Made by a program: the position numbers and the translations under genes. The notes beneath the pieces are model-generated. The model ran no database searches. It worked only from the letters and a program-made list of their open reading frames with translations, and was not told where the DNA came from. From Actinomucor elegans (Eukaryota; Mucoromycota; Mucoromycetes; Mucorales; Mucoraceae), in contig JAMSLZ010000005.1 of the NCBI GenBank assembly GCA_026027325.1, positions 2,108,001-2,172,000 of the forward strand: a stretch of DNA of 64,000 bases, in the 5' to 3' direction. This document shows positions 33,504 through 44,949 of the stretch, piece after piece (the stretch's first letter is position 1; each line of letters starts with the position of its first letter).

Positions 33504-36500
33504 TTATGTACTATATCTATTCATACTTCTTCTCTTGTGGCGCTGAGCTTCAGCCTGTTGAATATGTTTGAATCCATTAATTAAATCATCTACTTGAGGG
33601 TATGATACGTCTCGTAGACGATAACCATCGGGCAAAACTCGTACAACCTGCATATAGAATATCGTATCAGTATATGGTTCATTATCTATAATCAAAAGAA
33701 GGACTTACCCAACGCATAGGAGGACCACGAAGACTCAGTTTGAAACCCAAATCAAAGTAACCTGGTTTTTCGCTCTGACAGAAACCATAAGCTGACATTT
33801 TAGGATTTGCTTGCGTTAATGCAGTCAAATGTTCATTCAATGCACGAGTTCCACCAGGGTGGTATTTGGGATGCGCCATGATTTCCTCGACTTTACGTGC
33901 CACAGCTTCTACATAGGTGACAATCAATTCATCTAGATCTTCAAACGTTTGATTGCCAATCTTGAGTCGCGCAGGTGCATTCATGTCGTTCTTGTTCTTG
34001 ACTTCTACTACATCTATATGTTGATATACATCTTCGTCCACCTTCCAGGTAATAGCGATATGATCAAAGCCGTGTGAAGAAGGACGAATGACCAAATCAC
34101 CACGTTGACGAGTGGACAAGTATTCCTCAGCCTCCATATGGTTGAAAGGTCTAAACAAAGGATGTTTAATGACACGGGTAGAACGAGCTTGCTTGCGTCG
34201 GCTAGCACGGTGTTGTTCATGCTCTTTGATCTCTTCAGCATGATCATAATAATGATCCTCTGGTAATTTGCGAAGATTATAGTCTGAGCCTGGCTTGGTG
34301 TCTGAAGCTTTACATGAGAGATCCACCATAAACTTTTCACGGTCAATACGAAGCACTTTACAATTGATGGTTTGCCCAACTTGCAATACATCACCAACAT
34401 TCATGATACGATCGTCTGAAGCATTATCTACGTAGATCATACCTTCAAGTCCAGAATCAAGGACGCAATTAGCAATCTTGCCACGAACAGCAACTACCAT
34501 GGCAGGGATAATGAAGCCTTCACTGAGTGTTTGGCGTGTTTCACCTGTAACCATAATGAAAGTTTCTTCAGATGTAGGACGTCCATATCGATTGCGACGA
34601 TCATGGTAGGGGCCTTGCAGTTCCAATTTGATATGTTCCAAAATTTGTCGCTTGGGGGCATTGTATTGTTTGCGTAAAACGACGGCGTAGTCATCCAAAA
34701 TCAAGTCATTCAACTTGTCAGGGTATTCTTTAATGACACGCGTCACTACTGCAACCTTGGAATCATAGTCATCCATTTCATCTTCGTCAATTTCAAGTGC
34801 ATCTGCAGCCATTTTGCGGGCCAACTCATAATCTTGAGGATGAATACGTGTATCGTCCAAAATATCAGCACCGTCAATATCACGGATACGAAGGTAGCTT
34901 GCACAATTCATAAATGTATTGGCAGGTGTTAGTTTACGAAGAACGAGTGCAGTACGGCTTTCTAGTTCACCAGTAGCTTCAATCTTTTTGAGGATACTTT
35001 GTGATTTACGAGGACCAAAGCCACATACGTATTGAAGCGCATTCGCATGGTAAGGGCTTGTAATAGCTGCATTAATGTCGAACCCCAAGTCATTCACTAC
35101 ACTAATCAGGGCACGTTCTAGGAAGAAAAAGAGCGTATCTTCAGGTACAAGATATTGCAGATCATGATGACGGATGGCTAATAAATCACGACCTAAGCCA
35201 ACATATTCCAATACAGGGTTTTGTAGACGACGAGCCAAGGCAATACAGTAGCGCATAGTTTCTGAATGTTCACTGAATTCTTGTTGAGCACGACGTGAGT
35301 TCTTATAGAGACGAGCAGCTTCATCATCCACTACGACCATATCCATTTTTGAAATACCACTGTGTTCGTTCGATTGGTTTATTTCGCCTAGCATAGTCTG
35401 CATATGCTTGATAACACGACGAGTTTCAGCATTATAGCCAGCAACACCGAGCACATTAGCCTTTTTGGACTTGATGAAATCAGACATCTCCTTCCAATAG
35501 CGTTCGTCTTTGAGATTAGGCACTTGGATTTGGTCCAAGACCTTACCACGTTGATTAACAAATACAGCTACAATAGGATCCTTGTTAGTGCCATTGCCAG
35601 AAGAGACAGTTACTACACGAGGCAAGGGACTCTTGAACTGAGACTCAGGACCTCTGAAGGGGCCGACGTTAATCTTGTTGTATAGGCTTGTAAAGGAGGA
35701 TTGGCAAATAGCCTCCTGGGCTTCCACACGCAACTTTTCACGAACATATTTGCTCATTAGGGGCACCAAATGTTCCTTCAGTGCTTGCTCAATGATCTCT
35801 TTACGCTGATCGTTCCATTGCTGAACAGAGTCACTATAACCATCCGAGATGTAGAACTCGGCAATTCGGTTAAACCATTCGGGATATTTTGCAATACTAA
35901 TGGTAATATTCAAAAGGTTATCTGATTCACCCTTGAGGATGTGCAAGAATTGACCATCTCTAAATTCAGAAATAGGCTTCCCATTTAAAAATTTGAATGG
36001 GCGCATAGGGTGAAGTTCATCAATGGCTGTATAACCTTTTTCAGTAGGCCTGACAGTGATTGTAGCGTACGATTCCCAATCTTTACGCATGGCCTTTCTG
36101 ACTTGAGGATCAAATGCCATTTCTTGAGCGAGAATAGAACGAACAGCCTTGAGTACTTTGGTAACATCGGTAAAGTTTTGATCGATATACATATCTGCTT
36201 CCACAATAGGATCTACGCTAGGATCATCGGGAACATGACGCTGATTGCCTTCCATGTAGTTTGCACCAAACTGCTTGGCGGTAATTCCAACGCGGGGAAG
36301 GAACTCGTGAATCTTGGATTGTCGGCTTGTTTCATATAGTGATTTGCTGGTAGGACGCTTAGGGCCACGCGTTTGCTGCTGCATGGTGTTGATGTTGTCT
36401 GAAAACTTGAGGTTGATATAGTCTGTCAAATCAGCAATTTCTTCGACTTTTTCTACGCGAGTCAGCATGTTGTCGACATATTCATCATTTATTTGACACT

Positions 36501-38032
36501 TAGTAATGAATTCTCTCAAAGCATTACGGCGGTCGACAAAGCTATGATATTTGAAATCCAAATCATAAATCTCCCAAAGATCCTTCTCAGTCAAGATTTC
36601 TTTACTAATCCCAGTTGTCTTATCCACTTCGGTAAAATAATCGCGACGATGGTCTTTGATATGGGGTACTTCAAGGAATTCACGTGTAAAGAAGCTTACG
36701 ACATAAGCAACAGCTGAAGTAAATTGATCGGTAGCTTGTTCTTCGCCACGATTGCGGGCCATGATACGAGAGATCCAAGCTCCTTCTTCTTGCACTTGCT
36801 CATTGGTAGCTTGTTCAAATGATTTGTTAAGACCTTCATAGCGCATTTGTAGACGTTCAGGAACATCACGCAAACGAATTTCCTCATCTACTTCTGTCAT
36901 CATGCGTTCAGCAAGCTCACTAGGTTCAAAGATATCTTCCAATTGAGGTTCGCGATCTTTAGCTGCTTCAGTTTCCTGTATATAGGCTTAGCATATAGAT
37001 CATATCTTGTATTTAAATATACATACCTCATCTTCATACTGTGCCCATTCATATTCTGCACCATCACCAAAGATATCATACATATCTACAAGAACACTAT
37101 AGCAAGATGAGTCAACTGAATAAAAATATACTCAAGAAACTTACTCTTCACTAATGCCTTCAGGCAAGATATCCATCATATCTTTACTAGCTTTTCCGCG
37201 TCTTCCACGATCATCATCATAGCCGCGAGGTTTGCTTCTTTCACCCAATACTTCATTCAAATCATCATCGTCTTCATCAGCAATGAAATCGCCCATATCA
37301 TCATACGCATCTCGATGTCTGTATCTTGCTCTATCATCATAATCTTCAGCATAATCATCACGACGACGGTTTGTATCCCGAGAAGGAGTTTGCTGAGTTT
37401 CGTCTACATCTTCAACTTCATCGTCTGAAAAGATATTATCGACGCCTTTTGATGATTCATATGTTTGTTCCTCACGTCCACGTTTAAGTCGCTTCAACTT
37501 GGGCTATTGCAAACAATTTAATAAGTTATTATTTAATCAACTTCAGCACTTACGCCTGTTGATCGGTTCAGCTTGATACCGGTGTTTTCTTCCAACAAAT
37601 CTAAATCCTCTTCGTCCAAATCTTCATCGTCTATTGTATGATTGAATAAGTAATCTATTGGCTCAAAAAGTGTCTAATTTGATACTTTACAATCTTCGAC
37701 CTTCTTTCTCTTTTTACGGCGAACGGCTACTTCGTCAGAAGCATCAGATTCTTCGTCATCGACAATGAAGCCTTCAGCAACCTAATATATCACAGATAGA
37801 GTCAGTATTGCGTCAACATTGCTGTATTGCAATTTACTTTTCGAGCTTCTTCTTCGTCTTCTTCCTCCTCTTCCTCATCTTCATCATCATCATCGTCGTC
37901 GTCTTCGTTGATAGTGTTTCTTTTGCGAGGATAGCCAATATCTTCACCCTCTTCGTCAGAGTTTTGACTTATACTATTCTCTTCATCATGGTCCCCATAC
38001 AAGTTGGAATCTTCTTCATCACTTCGAGACAT
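33504..38032 (-). CDS. spt6: transcription elongation factor and histone chaperone Spt6 (1400 aa)
   Basis: Seven exons (38032-37838, 37781-37691, 37630-37554, 37503-37145, 37096-37027, 36975-33709, 33647-33504) sum to 1401 codons. The acidic N-terminus (runs of Asp/Glu, then VRRKKRKKVED) is typical. YDIFGDGAEYEW matches the segment that binds Iws1/Spn1. The large exon holds the Tex-like core: YqgF-like region (DPIVAVFVNQRG), HhH (YVCGFGPRKSQSIL near residue 915), an S1 domain (VRGKIANCVLDSGLEGMIYV near 1090), then the tandem SH2 (GDLVIRPSSHGFDHIAITWK near 1205) that binds the phosphorylated Rpb1 linker. Length is close to yeast Spt6 (1451). It reassembles nucleosomes behind Pol II. The gene appears complete. 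Confidence 0.97.
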
Positions 38033-38639
38033 TTTTTCGTTTTGTTTTCGTTTAATGGCTTGTAATGTCTTTATTGAAGTTGGTCTATAGATTAAAACGC
38101 GAGATCTCGAGTTAGTTTTGTTTTTTATTTTTTAAAAAAAATAGAGGAAAAAACTGTTCTTTCAAACGAAAAGTTTTGTATCAGATGTGTAGAAAATACT
38201 CACCAAAAAAGAACAAATTTCAAATAGAGATGACAAGACAAGAAACCTCTTCTGATGTTTGTCTAAAGCTATGTGAAAACAAGAAGAAAATAGAGCAAAT
38301 GCAGACTGGACCGACGTCAACAGCAAAAAAGATCGAGATAAACAGTCACAATCGGTGTTTATATGAAGCCACTGAGCTTAGAAATACATATGCGGTATTT
38401 TAAATATTAACGAGACGATTCAAACGCGAGAAATGCAAAGTTAGAATAGGTTTTTAAGCTTCTAATGAGCCTTTAAGGTTTATTTACACTAATACTTTAG
38501 GGATAAAGGGATATTATAAAGAAGAGGAGGATAACAAGAGGGAGATCATCCAAAAAACAAATTATTATAGGAGTTCTTAAAAGATAATTATAGATATTAG
38601 AAAGATTATAGTATATACAAGAGATAGTAAATCAGAATT

Positions 38640-39038
38640 TTAGACGGCACAGCGTGGGGTAATACTGAGTCTAACTGTTCTTTGAGGTTGCTCGAATATT
38701 AAGGACTCCAATTCTCTTGCTTTAGGCGATTGAGGTGGATACGGATGTTCCTCATCCATAGAATGACTTGGGCTAACGCAACAATCAACTGAGCCAGCAG
38801 AAGATGATACAGCAGAAGACGAGGAGCCTCTGCGTTTCCATAGAAATGATAATGAAGATACAGAGACAACTTGATGACGGCGGTTATTACGCTGATGTGA
38901 ATTATCTTCCATGCTTGGTCTTGCTGACATAGGTTCCATAGCATTAGACATTCTACGTACTTGACTGTAGGTTGCGGTTGTGTTTAAAAAGATCTTTTCA
39001 TCTTCACTCAAGTATGGAATATGGATTTCATTCGTCAT
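38640..39038 (-). CDS. hypothetical protein, 132 aa, Ser-rich
   Basis: I chose ATG 39038 (MTNEIHIPYLSEDEKIF), not the in-frame ATG at 39116, because the upstream 26 codons are Phe/Leu/Tyr-rich and read like 5' leader. The product has a short N-terminal acidic segment, a His/Arg/Asn-rich centre (HQRNNRRHQ), a Ser run (RRGSSSSAVSSSAGS) and a tail with SP sites (YPPQSPKARELES). No domain, signal peptide or membrane segment. It lies about 600 bp upstream of the Spt6 start on the same strand. Composition suggests a regulated disordered protein. I do not recognise it. Confidence 0.55.
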   Translation of the reverse strand: MTNEIHIPYLSEDEKIFLNTTATYSQVRRMSNAMEPMSARPSMEDNSHQRNNRRHQVVSVSSLSFLWKRRGSSSSAVSSSAGSVDCCVSPSHSMDEEHPYPPQSPKARELESLIFEQPQRTVRLSITPRCAV

Positions 39039-40547
39039 TATGGTATAATAGGTATGAGAAAGTGAAAGAAATAAAGAAAAAAAAAGGCAGTCTTTATATG
39101 CTAAATAAATACGCATTGGGCGCGTGAATAAGCGTTTTTATAGTTTAGCTGGGAATCTTAAACCCGAGAAATCACTCAGTAAGAATGACGAAAGACTAAA
39201 CTGCTCCTATTGCAATCCTTACAATAAGCAGAATGTACTCCCTTTGTGGGCTGATATATAAATGGCATTCTCCTTTTAAAACCTTAACTCTGCCAGCACT
39301 CGAATATCATTCAAGCTTTTTGTTGTTGTTGAGTATTCATGCCGTTGTCTAGATATTAGGTTGTACATATATCGCTCTGTGTAGCCAATGAAGCGCGTAA
39401 TCTTGCTGGTATCTTGCTTTGCATTATTTCATGCCGAATCATTGATCAGTCATAGGCTCTAGCTTCATCATAGCTGGCTTGTGCTCTTGATTACCATCAA
39501 TCGCCGCTTGGAAACCTCGATCCAGACCAATAATATTGCCTTGGATCGTATGATACTTTAATAGATATGGGAAAATATAAAGTGGTTTCATCTTCTATCG
39601 TGGCATTAACTATTAAGAAGTAATTACACCCTGAACACGCTCATCAATTAGAAAGAAAGAGATTACAATCGCGTTATCTCATTTATATAGATAACGTGGT
39701 GGCAGTTTAAAGAACTAGAATGATCAATTGACATATAACAAATATGCGTCATCCTTGGCCAATAAGTGGAATTTCGACTGGTATTACTCAACAGACCAAT
39801 CGGTCATTATTACATTAGAAAGATCTGTCGCACAATTGATACTCGATCTTATCGGTTTCCTTGTGTAATGTACTATGTTCAAATCCCAAGTCTGTGTGTG
39901 GTGGGGCAAATTCACCATGTGTTGACGCTTCTATATTACCGAGAAATAAGTGATTGCTGCTCTTCTTCTCCAGGTATGTACATGATCCTCATTCTTAAGG
40001 AGCTCCCCGCTTAATTGTACCCAATAATGCACGGTACCTAACCTAATGAAGGAGCTTCGTCAATCACTAGTGTAAATGACTGTCAATTCGCTTGTTATTT
40101 GTTACCAAGTTATGACAAGAGAAACAAGTATTTTGCTTGGCAGAATAATCCATTGATTCCTGATCAATTGGGTAGGCGTTTTCAATAGAGTAGATAGTGT
40201 ATTATCATAAGCCTCCATTCATCTGACCAGTTTAACTCTGCCTATCCAGCAAGTATTAATATATGCATCAAATGAAAGTCCCTTACTTTATGCATAGAGT
40301 CGCCGCCCGCCTGTCTCCACCGCCGCCCATCTGCTGCCTGTCCTGTCTTGTTCTGCGCAGGGGAGCAAGCATATATTATAAAGGGGTTTTTTTTTTTCAA
40401 ATGAATTGTTTTATTAATACATGATGGAACTAGATAGAATTAATAGAAGATAAGCAGTAATGAGGCTAGTACATACACGTCGATTGAAAATAATAAATTA
40501 ATAGTAGTAGTAATAATTTAACAAGATGGTCGATACCAATTGGATGA
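39039..40547. other. intergenic; one possible very small spliced gene on the minus strand
   Basis: Mostly featureless. On the minus strand, TATATAAA (about 39687) precedes ATG 39644 (MSVFR), a possible intron, and a coding-like stretch reading GNIIGLDRGFQAAIDGNQEH with stop at 39439-39441, giving about 40 residues. The donor (GTGTAA) is weak and no family is recognised. A GC-rich patch with CCGCC repeats lies at 40305-40370, followed by TATAAAGG. A frame at 39766-40014 (+) is not supported. Confidence 0.35.
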
Positions 40548-41051
40548 TCAACGCGCGCATTGGCATCCTCGGTAACAAAAAGTACCAGGACCTAATTAGT
40601 AAAGTTAGCTAATACTGTAGATTCATGCGTCATTGTATAGTTACCGAATTGAGCTGTGCAGTCTGAATTGACTCGACTATCATATAATATACCAAATAAA
40701 TTAGTACATTTACAGCATACTGGATAAACCTACATACCAATTACAACTTGTATTACCATAGCCATAGTACCTATGCGAAGTCAGCCCAGCAGATAGACCA
40801 ACGATCAAACCTATAAGGATACAACAGCAAATCACTGAGCATACTCTTCTTTTTATGCCCAGATTTTTGTTTTGGGGTGGTGTATAGAATTGTGTGAACC
40901 TTTGGCCCATACTGGTAGGTTGCTGATTTATTGGTGGAGGTGGTGCATATCCTGCTGCATCAGGTGCGCTTGGGGGTTGATAGTAGGTTTGTCCCGGCCT
41001 TGAAGTGGTGTTCTGATAAGCTGGAGGAGGTGGTTGTGTATTTTCCATCAT
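40548..41051 (-). CDS. small single-pass membrane protein with Cys-rich C-terminus (129 aa)
   Basis: Exons 41051-40738, 40676-40645 and 40591-40548 join into 130 codons with correct phases. The N-terminal 75 residues are Pro/Gln/Tyr-rich (PPPPAYQNTT, YAPPPPINQQP). A basic stop-transfer (GIKRRVCSV) leads into a hydrophobic helix (ICCCILIGLIVGLSAGL). The extracellular tail, visible only after splicing, is Cys-rich: CNCRVNSDC, then GPGTFCYRGCQCAR. The spacing resembles small disulfide modules such as EB/knottin-like repeats. The Pro-rich cytosolic part could bind SH3 or WW domains. No orthologue recognised. A membrane sensor or scaffold is only an inference from the layout. Confidence 0.7.
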
Positions 41052-41222
41052 GTCGTATCAAGAAGAAAGGGAAAATGGTCTTTAAGTTTTATCATAAGAT
41101 ATTCGGGTTTCATGTCTTATATATAGGCTTCTCAAGTTCTGAAACCCATTCCTTTTTTTAGACGAATATAGACTAGGTGTATTTATTGATATATGTAAAA
41201 GTGCAGAATGTATGATTCGCTG

Positions 41223-41623
41223 CTACATTAAAAAAACCAAATAGGCTAACACGACAATTGCCGCTAACGAAGATGATTTCATAGTGAACAATCTGTAGCA
41301 CAAATACAAGGTTAAAATTAATTGATTTAGTAAAGCTTGTTTTTATAAAGTTACCTCAGCGCATCATTTGAAGTAGTACTGGAAGGTTTGACAGCAGTAG
41401 CAAGTGGTACGATGATAGATTTAGAGCTAATGGCAGTACTTGTAACTTCAGCACTGATTCCACTGACTAAAGTTCTTGTTGTAGCTTCAATACTAACTCC
41501 ACTTCCAATAGCAGCACTTCTGCTGCTAGTTACTCTATCATTCTTAGCTGATGATAGCTCGCTTTGTGCTGCGATAAATGCAATCAAAAAAGTAATAAGG
41601 ATCAAACTTAGAGCGTTTCTCAT
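41223..41623 (-). CDS. small Ser/Thr-rich GPI-anchored wall/surface protein (112 aa)
   Basis: Exons 41623-41355 and 41292-41223. The N-terminus MRNALSLILITFLIAFIAAQ is a signal peptide. The mature part is Ser/Thr/Ala-rich (TSSRSAAIGSG, TSTAISSKS), suitable for O-glycosylation. The second exon supplies a hydrophobic C-terminus (SSSLAAIVVLAYLVFLM) at the very end of the protein, preceded by small residues, as in a GPI-attachment signal. Without splicing the GPI tail is lost, which supports the intron. Predicted location is the plasma membrane or cell wall. It is tandem with the Cys-rich membrane protein gene on the same strand. Confidence 0.75.
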
Positions 41624-42122
41624 TTATCTTGTTTTCACAAAGTTTCAAAACAAAAGATATTTGAATAACTCGTATTTATATACAATAATAGAGTGATGAA
41701 CGCGGCATAACATATCGGCATTGAATCACTATATTCAGCTTATCTAGCCATTGAACTTGCCGTTCTTCTTTTCTTTATTTTGGAATCCCTTATATTCAAT
41801 AAATAAGAGTATTTTGCATAATTCCAATTGCAATAAACAGATATCAATGATCGACAGTTATCGATTTGGCTTAATACCAATCATTTACTGCTTGCTGTCT
41901 TGCCGATCGTAAATTGAAATTGAGGTTTCGCTACCCTGTCAGCTAATAATTTTTTTTTTTTTTTTCGGCCAGGACTACACAGTCACAGTGACTGGGTTTT
42001 TTGCGAAAGAGCAGGCACAGATCGAAAAATTTAATTTTTGGCTTCGCTCATAAATAGGCTTCGAAGCAAGCCATCTATTTTGTTTTTCCTTCACTACTCA
42101 ACAATTCAATATACAATTTATT

Positions 42123-42386
42123 ATGGTAAGTTCTCATTCTACAAACTATTTGGCTTGTAGTATGTATGTCTTTTTCGGTTGTTTAAAGGATGATACAGGC
42201 ATTTGACTTTAGTCGTTATGACTATGACGAAAAAACCCTAGCTACCTTATAATAACTTCTGAAAAAATAACTTGAAAAAGATATTATACTATGAAACAAG
42301 ATGTTCTTTTTACTTTTGATTCATTGAAACTAATTATTCTTTTTTTCTTTCAGATCCTCCTTGATACCTTGGTTGCTTGTAATTAA
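42123..42386 (+). other. spliced transcription unit with 11-codon ORF; possible non-coding or snoRNA host gene
   Basis: A promoter-like stretch (CATAAATA about 42048, pyrimidine-rich leader) precedes ATG 42123-42125, which is followed immediately by a GTAAGT donor, the layout seen in highly expressed translation genes. The intron ends TTTCTTTCAG at 42353. Exon 2 reads ILLDTLVACN then TAA at 42384-42386, so the joined ORF is only 11 codons. AATAAA at about 42410 gives a polyadenylation signal. Within the intron, 42188-42262 has a partial C-box (ATGATAC), a central TATGACG and a perfect D-box CTGA. The coding potential is so small that an RNA product is possible; see findings. Confidence 0.4.
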
Positions 42387-42714
42387 TTGTTATTGAATCT
42401 TTTGAATTAAATAAACTGTATATATCAAAAAAAAAATTTTTTTTTGCGTCTTTTTACTGTTTGTTGAGTGGCTTGTACCATATCAATGAAAGTCAAGGGT
42501 CTTTTAATCCCATGTAAAGCTTGATAACCTTAAAACGTTGATTGTCAGGAACTGAAACGCAGACATTTGTTTGAATAAACGTTTACAAAGCACTAGTGAT
42601 TACCCAATTAATAGTATTGGAAGCTGAAAATGGGGTTCCTGAAGTTAAATGATTAAGTTAAGATTAATTGTCTAACAAATTGGTATCCTAAGAAAAATAT
42701 TGAAAGTTTCAGTA

Positions 42715-42785
42715 GATACAGTAACTCGTCCTGAGCTTGACTGTCTAATCCGATGCAACATTTGACTGGGAACTGTAGATGCTCC
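42715..42785 (+). repeat. dispersed repeat copy, short
   Basis: Reads AGTAGATACAGTAACTCGTC, then TAATCCGATGCAACATTTGA and CTGGGAAC, covering the upstream half and core of the family. Confidence 0.65.
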
Positions 42786-43149
42786 TTGCTTCAAATTAAA
42801 GAACTCTGTTAACTTTTCCCGCTTGCAAGATGGCAAACGCACATTGGAATTTAATAAAAGTTATAGATAATATAATAAAAATGTAAGAGTAAATACAAGA
42901 ATACTGAGGCAGTATTGTATTTCTACGGCCTTTTAGCTCTTGACTAATCAGATGCACATCTACAAAACTATATAGATGGTGAAGAGAATCTTTAATCTTT
43001 GTTCTAAATTTCAAGTATTTACCGCTATGTGTTATTGATTTAGATGTAATATACGATTTTGAAGGATTTTTATCGAGAGCTCTTCACAGGAGCTTAATAT
43101 AGACACGCTACAGGCCGGTGATGAAGTTCATTAGTCTGTAGTTAAATTT

Positions 43150-43300
43150 TTGAGACCCATTCATAAACTTTGATAGATCAAGACAGATCTCACCATCGAT
43201 TATGGTTGAATGTCGCATCTGTATAATCTTTCATGCTTAAAATAAGCTGCTGCATCTATTTTAAGCTATACTCAACTAAATTACACCACATACATCCTTT
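43150..43300 (-). repeat. dispersed repeat copy
   Basis: Minus-strand reading gives AATAGATGCAGCAGCTTATT, TTAAGCATGAAAGATTATAC, AGATGCGACATTCAACCATA and GATCTATCAAAG, a long match to the family. Confidence 0.7.
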
Positions 43301-43596
43301 TCTTACCGATTAGTTCCGAGTACATATATACAATTTAGTCACATATTATAACTAATTTCAATCCAGTACAACATCTGTCCAATAGCTCATGATGAGTTGC
43401 CACATCTGTTCGATTTTTCAGTGTGATTGCACTATATCGCTAATGGTTATGATTACAGAATATAAATTTCACTGAGATATTTCTTAAATTGAGAGTTGTT
43501 ATTCCAACATTAAGTCACACACTGTATTGCGGTAAGTATTTGGAGGCATGATCGAGTTTCTTTTCAGTTCTTTTTACTCATCTATTTTTTAATCTT

Positions 43597-44473
43597 ATGT
43601 TGGCTGATACGTTGATTTTGCACTATCATGATGTCGTGATACGCCAATATGTAGGTTACGAATCTTTCTCGACATATGGATACTCGAACAATTTATTGAA
43701 TAGTGTAGTGTAGGATTTAGATACTTTAGCGCCGGGACAATGGTTGAATGATACTATGATTGAATTTCATATGGAGTTCTTGGAGAGAAACTATGTACCC
43801 AAAGATGTCAAATATTTGCTTTTACGGCCTGGAATGGCTCATCTTATTACATATATCGAAGGTACACACATTTGTGTTGATATTAGATATACTCACACGT
43901 CTGGACAATTAGGAGACGTAATGCAGCTGGAGCCTGTATTACCTGCGAATATGGATCAATATCAAATTATCTTCATCCCAGTGAACGACGGGGTACCTCA
44001 AAAAGCATACAGTGGGTCACATTGGTCCTTGATGGTGTATGTTCGCGCTGTCAACTCCTTCTATTATTTCGATACGCTGGGATCTACCAATATGAACCAG
44101 GGCAAAATTATCTATAAAAGACTTGAAGCACTGCTTAAACTTGAACATCCTGCTCAATTTATACCCAGCAGCACACCCCAACAGGAAAATGGAACTGATT
44201 GTGGAGGTAATAAAAGCGGGTATATTATCAGTGAATAGCATTAATACTTATATGTGTTATTTAGTATTAGTTATTGCTCTCATTGACTATATATTATATG
44301 AGTTACTTAAAAATCACAATTCAGAGGATCAGGATGAGTCGACGAAATACAGCCAGATCATGAAAATTAAACCTGAATGCCTTTCTACAGCCAATCAAGT
44401 CAGGCACAACCTCATTGATGTGATCAATAGACTTCAGCAGCGTTCATCAACCTCATCATCAAACAAGTCATAA
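43597..44473 (+). CDS. NEDD8-specific Ulp1/C48-type cysteine protease (SENP8/Nep1-like), 251 aa
   Basis: Exons 43597-43650, 43714-44206 and 44265-44473. The start ATG at 43597 gives MLADTLILHYHDVVIRQYDL then LAPGQWLNDTMIEF, matching the N-terminal layout of SENP8 (short leader, SWLNDHIIGF). Catalytic triad: His near residue 121 in SGSHWSLMVYV, Asp near 138 in FYYFDTLG, and Cys near 181 in NGTDCGVLV, which is completed across intron 2. By family knowledge SENP8/DEN1 processes NEDD8 and removes it from non-cullin proteins. Length (human 212) is slightly extended by a Ser-rich tail. Together with uba3 at 3.6 kb the window encodes both a loader and a remover of NEDD8. Confidence 0.9.
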
Positions 44474-44949
44474 AATAAAACTCCACACTTTTTCTTTAAG
44501 CCAATCATAATGTATTATTCGTCCTACAGAAAAAAAATTTTCTCATCTTTTGAGTTCCAAACAAAAAGGATTTTACTGACAAAAATTCTTGCTTCTTTCT
44601 TTTCTCTCTCTTTTTGTTGGAATAGGTGCGTATCATTCATATCAGCAACATGCGAATCTCTATCTCTTGCGAGCCAGCATAACGTTTTTCACTTGGAAAT
44701 ACAACAATTGCCAGTTAATTGAAGCGACATGTTTCGAGAAATGCTTGACATTTTGACAAATGCTTAGGACAGAATATAAGCCACCCATTTTTTTTTTTTT
44801 TTGGTGAAAACAACTTGGACCTTATACAACTTTGTTATGCTCGAATAATATTATGGAATAAAGAGATAGAGGTCGCGTTTTGTCTTGTTACTGGTTGACT
44901 AAACCTTTTATCTTTTACTTTTTTTTTTTAGCTCTAAATACAAATAAAA
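44474..44949. promoter_or_regulatory. spacer and promoter of the NAC beta gene
   Basis: The 70-codon frame at 44510-44722 is not supported. The stretch has poly-T tracts (44789-44804 and 44921-44930) and a pyrimidine-rich run ending TTTAG about 18 bp before the ATG, which could be a 5'-UTR acceptor or a leader tract of a highly expressed translation gene. Confidence 0.4.

Larger units (their letters stand above)
42387..43596. other. intergenic; dispersed-repeat copies
   Basis: No supported gene; the 72-codon frame at 42796-43014 (-) lacks features. Dispersed-repeat copies lie at about 42715-42785 (plus orientation) and 43150-43300 (minus). Confidence 0.55.

Noticed and set aside
39830..39900. 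tRNA-like GTTCAAATCCC near 39880
   Set aside because: Only the B-box-like word is present; the upstream sequence does not fold into tRNA arms.
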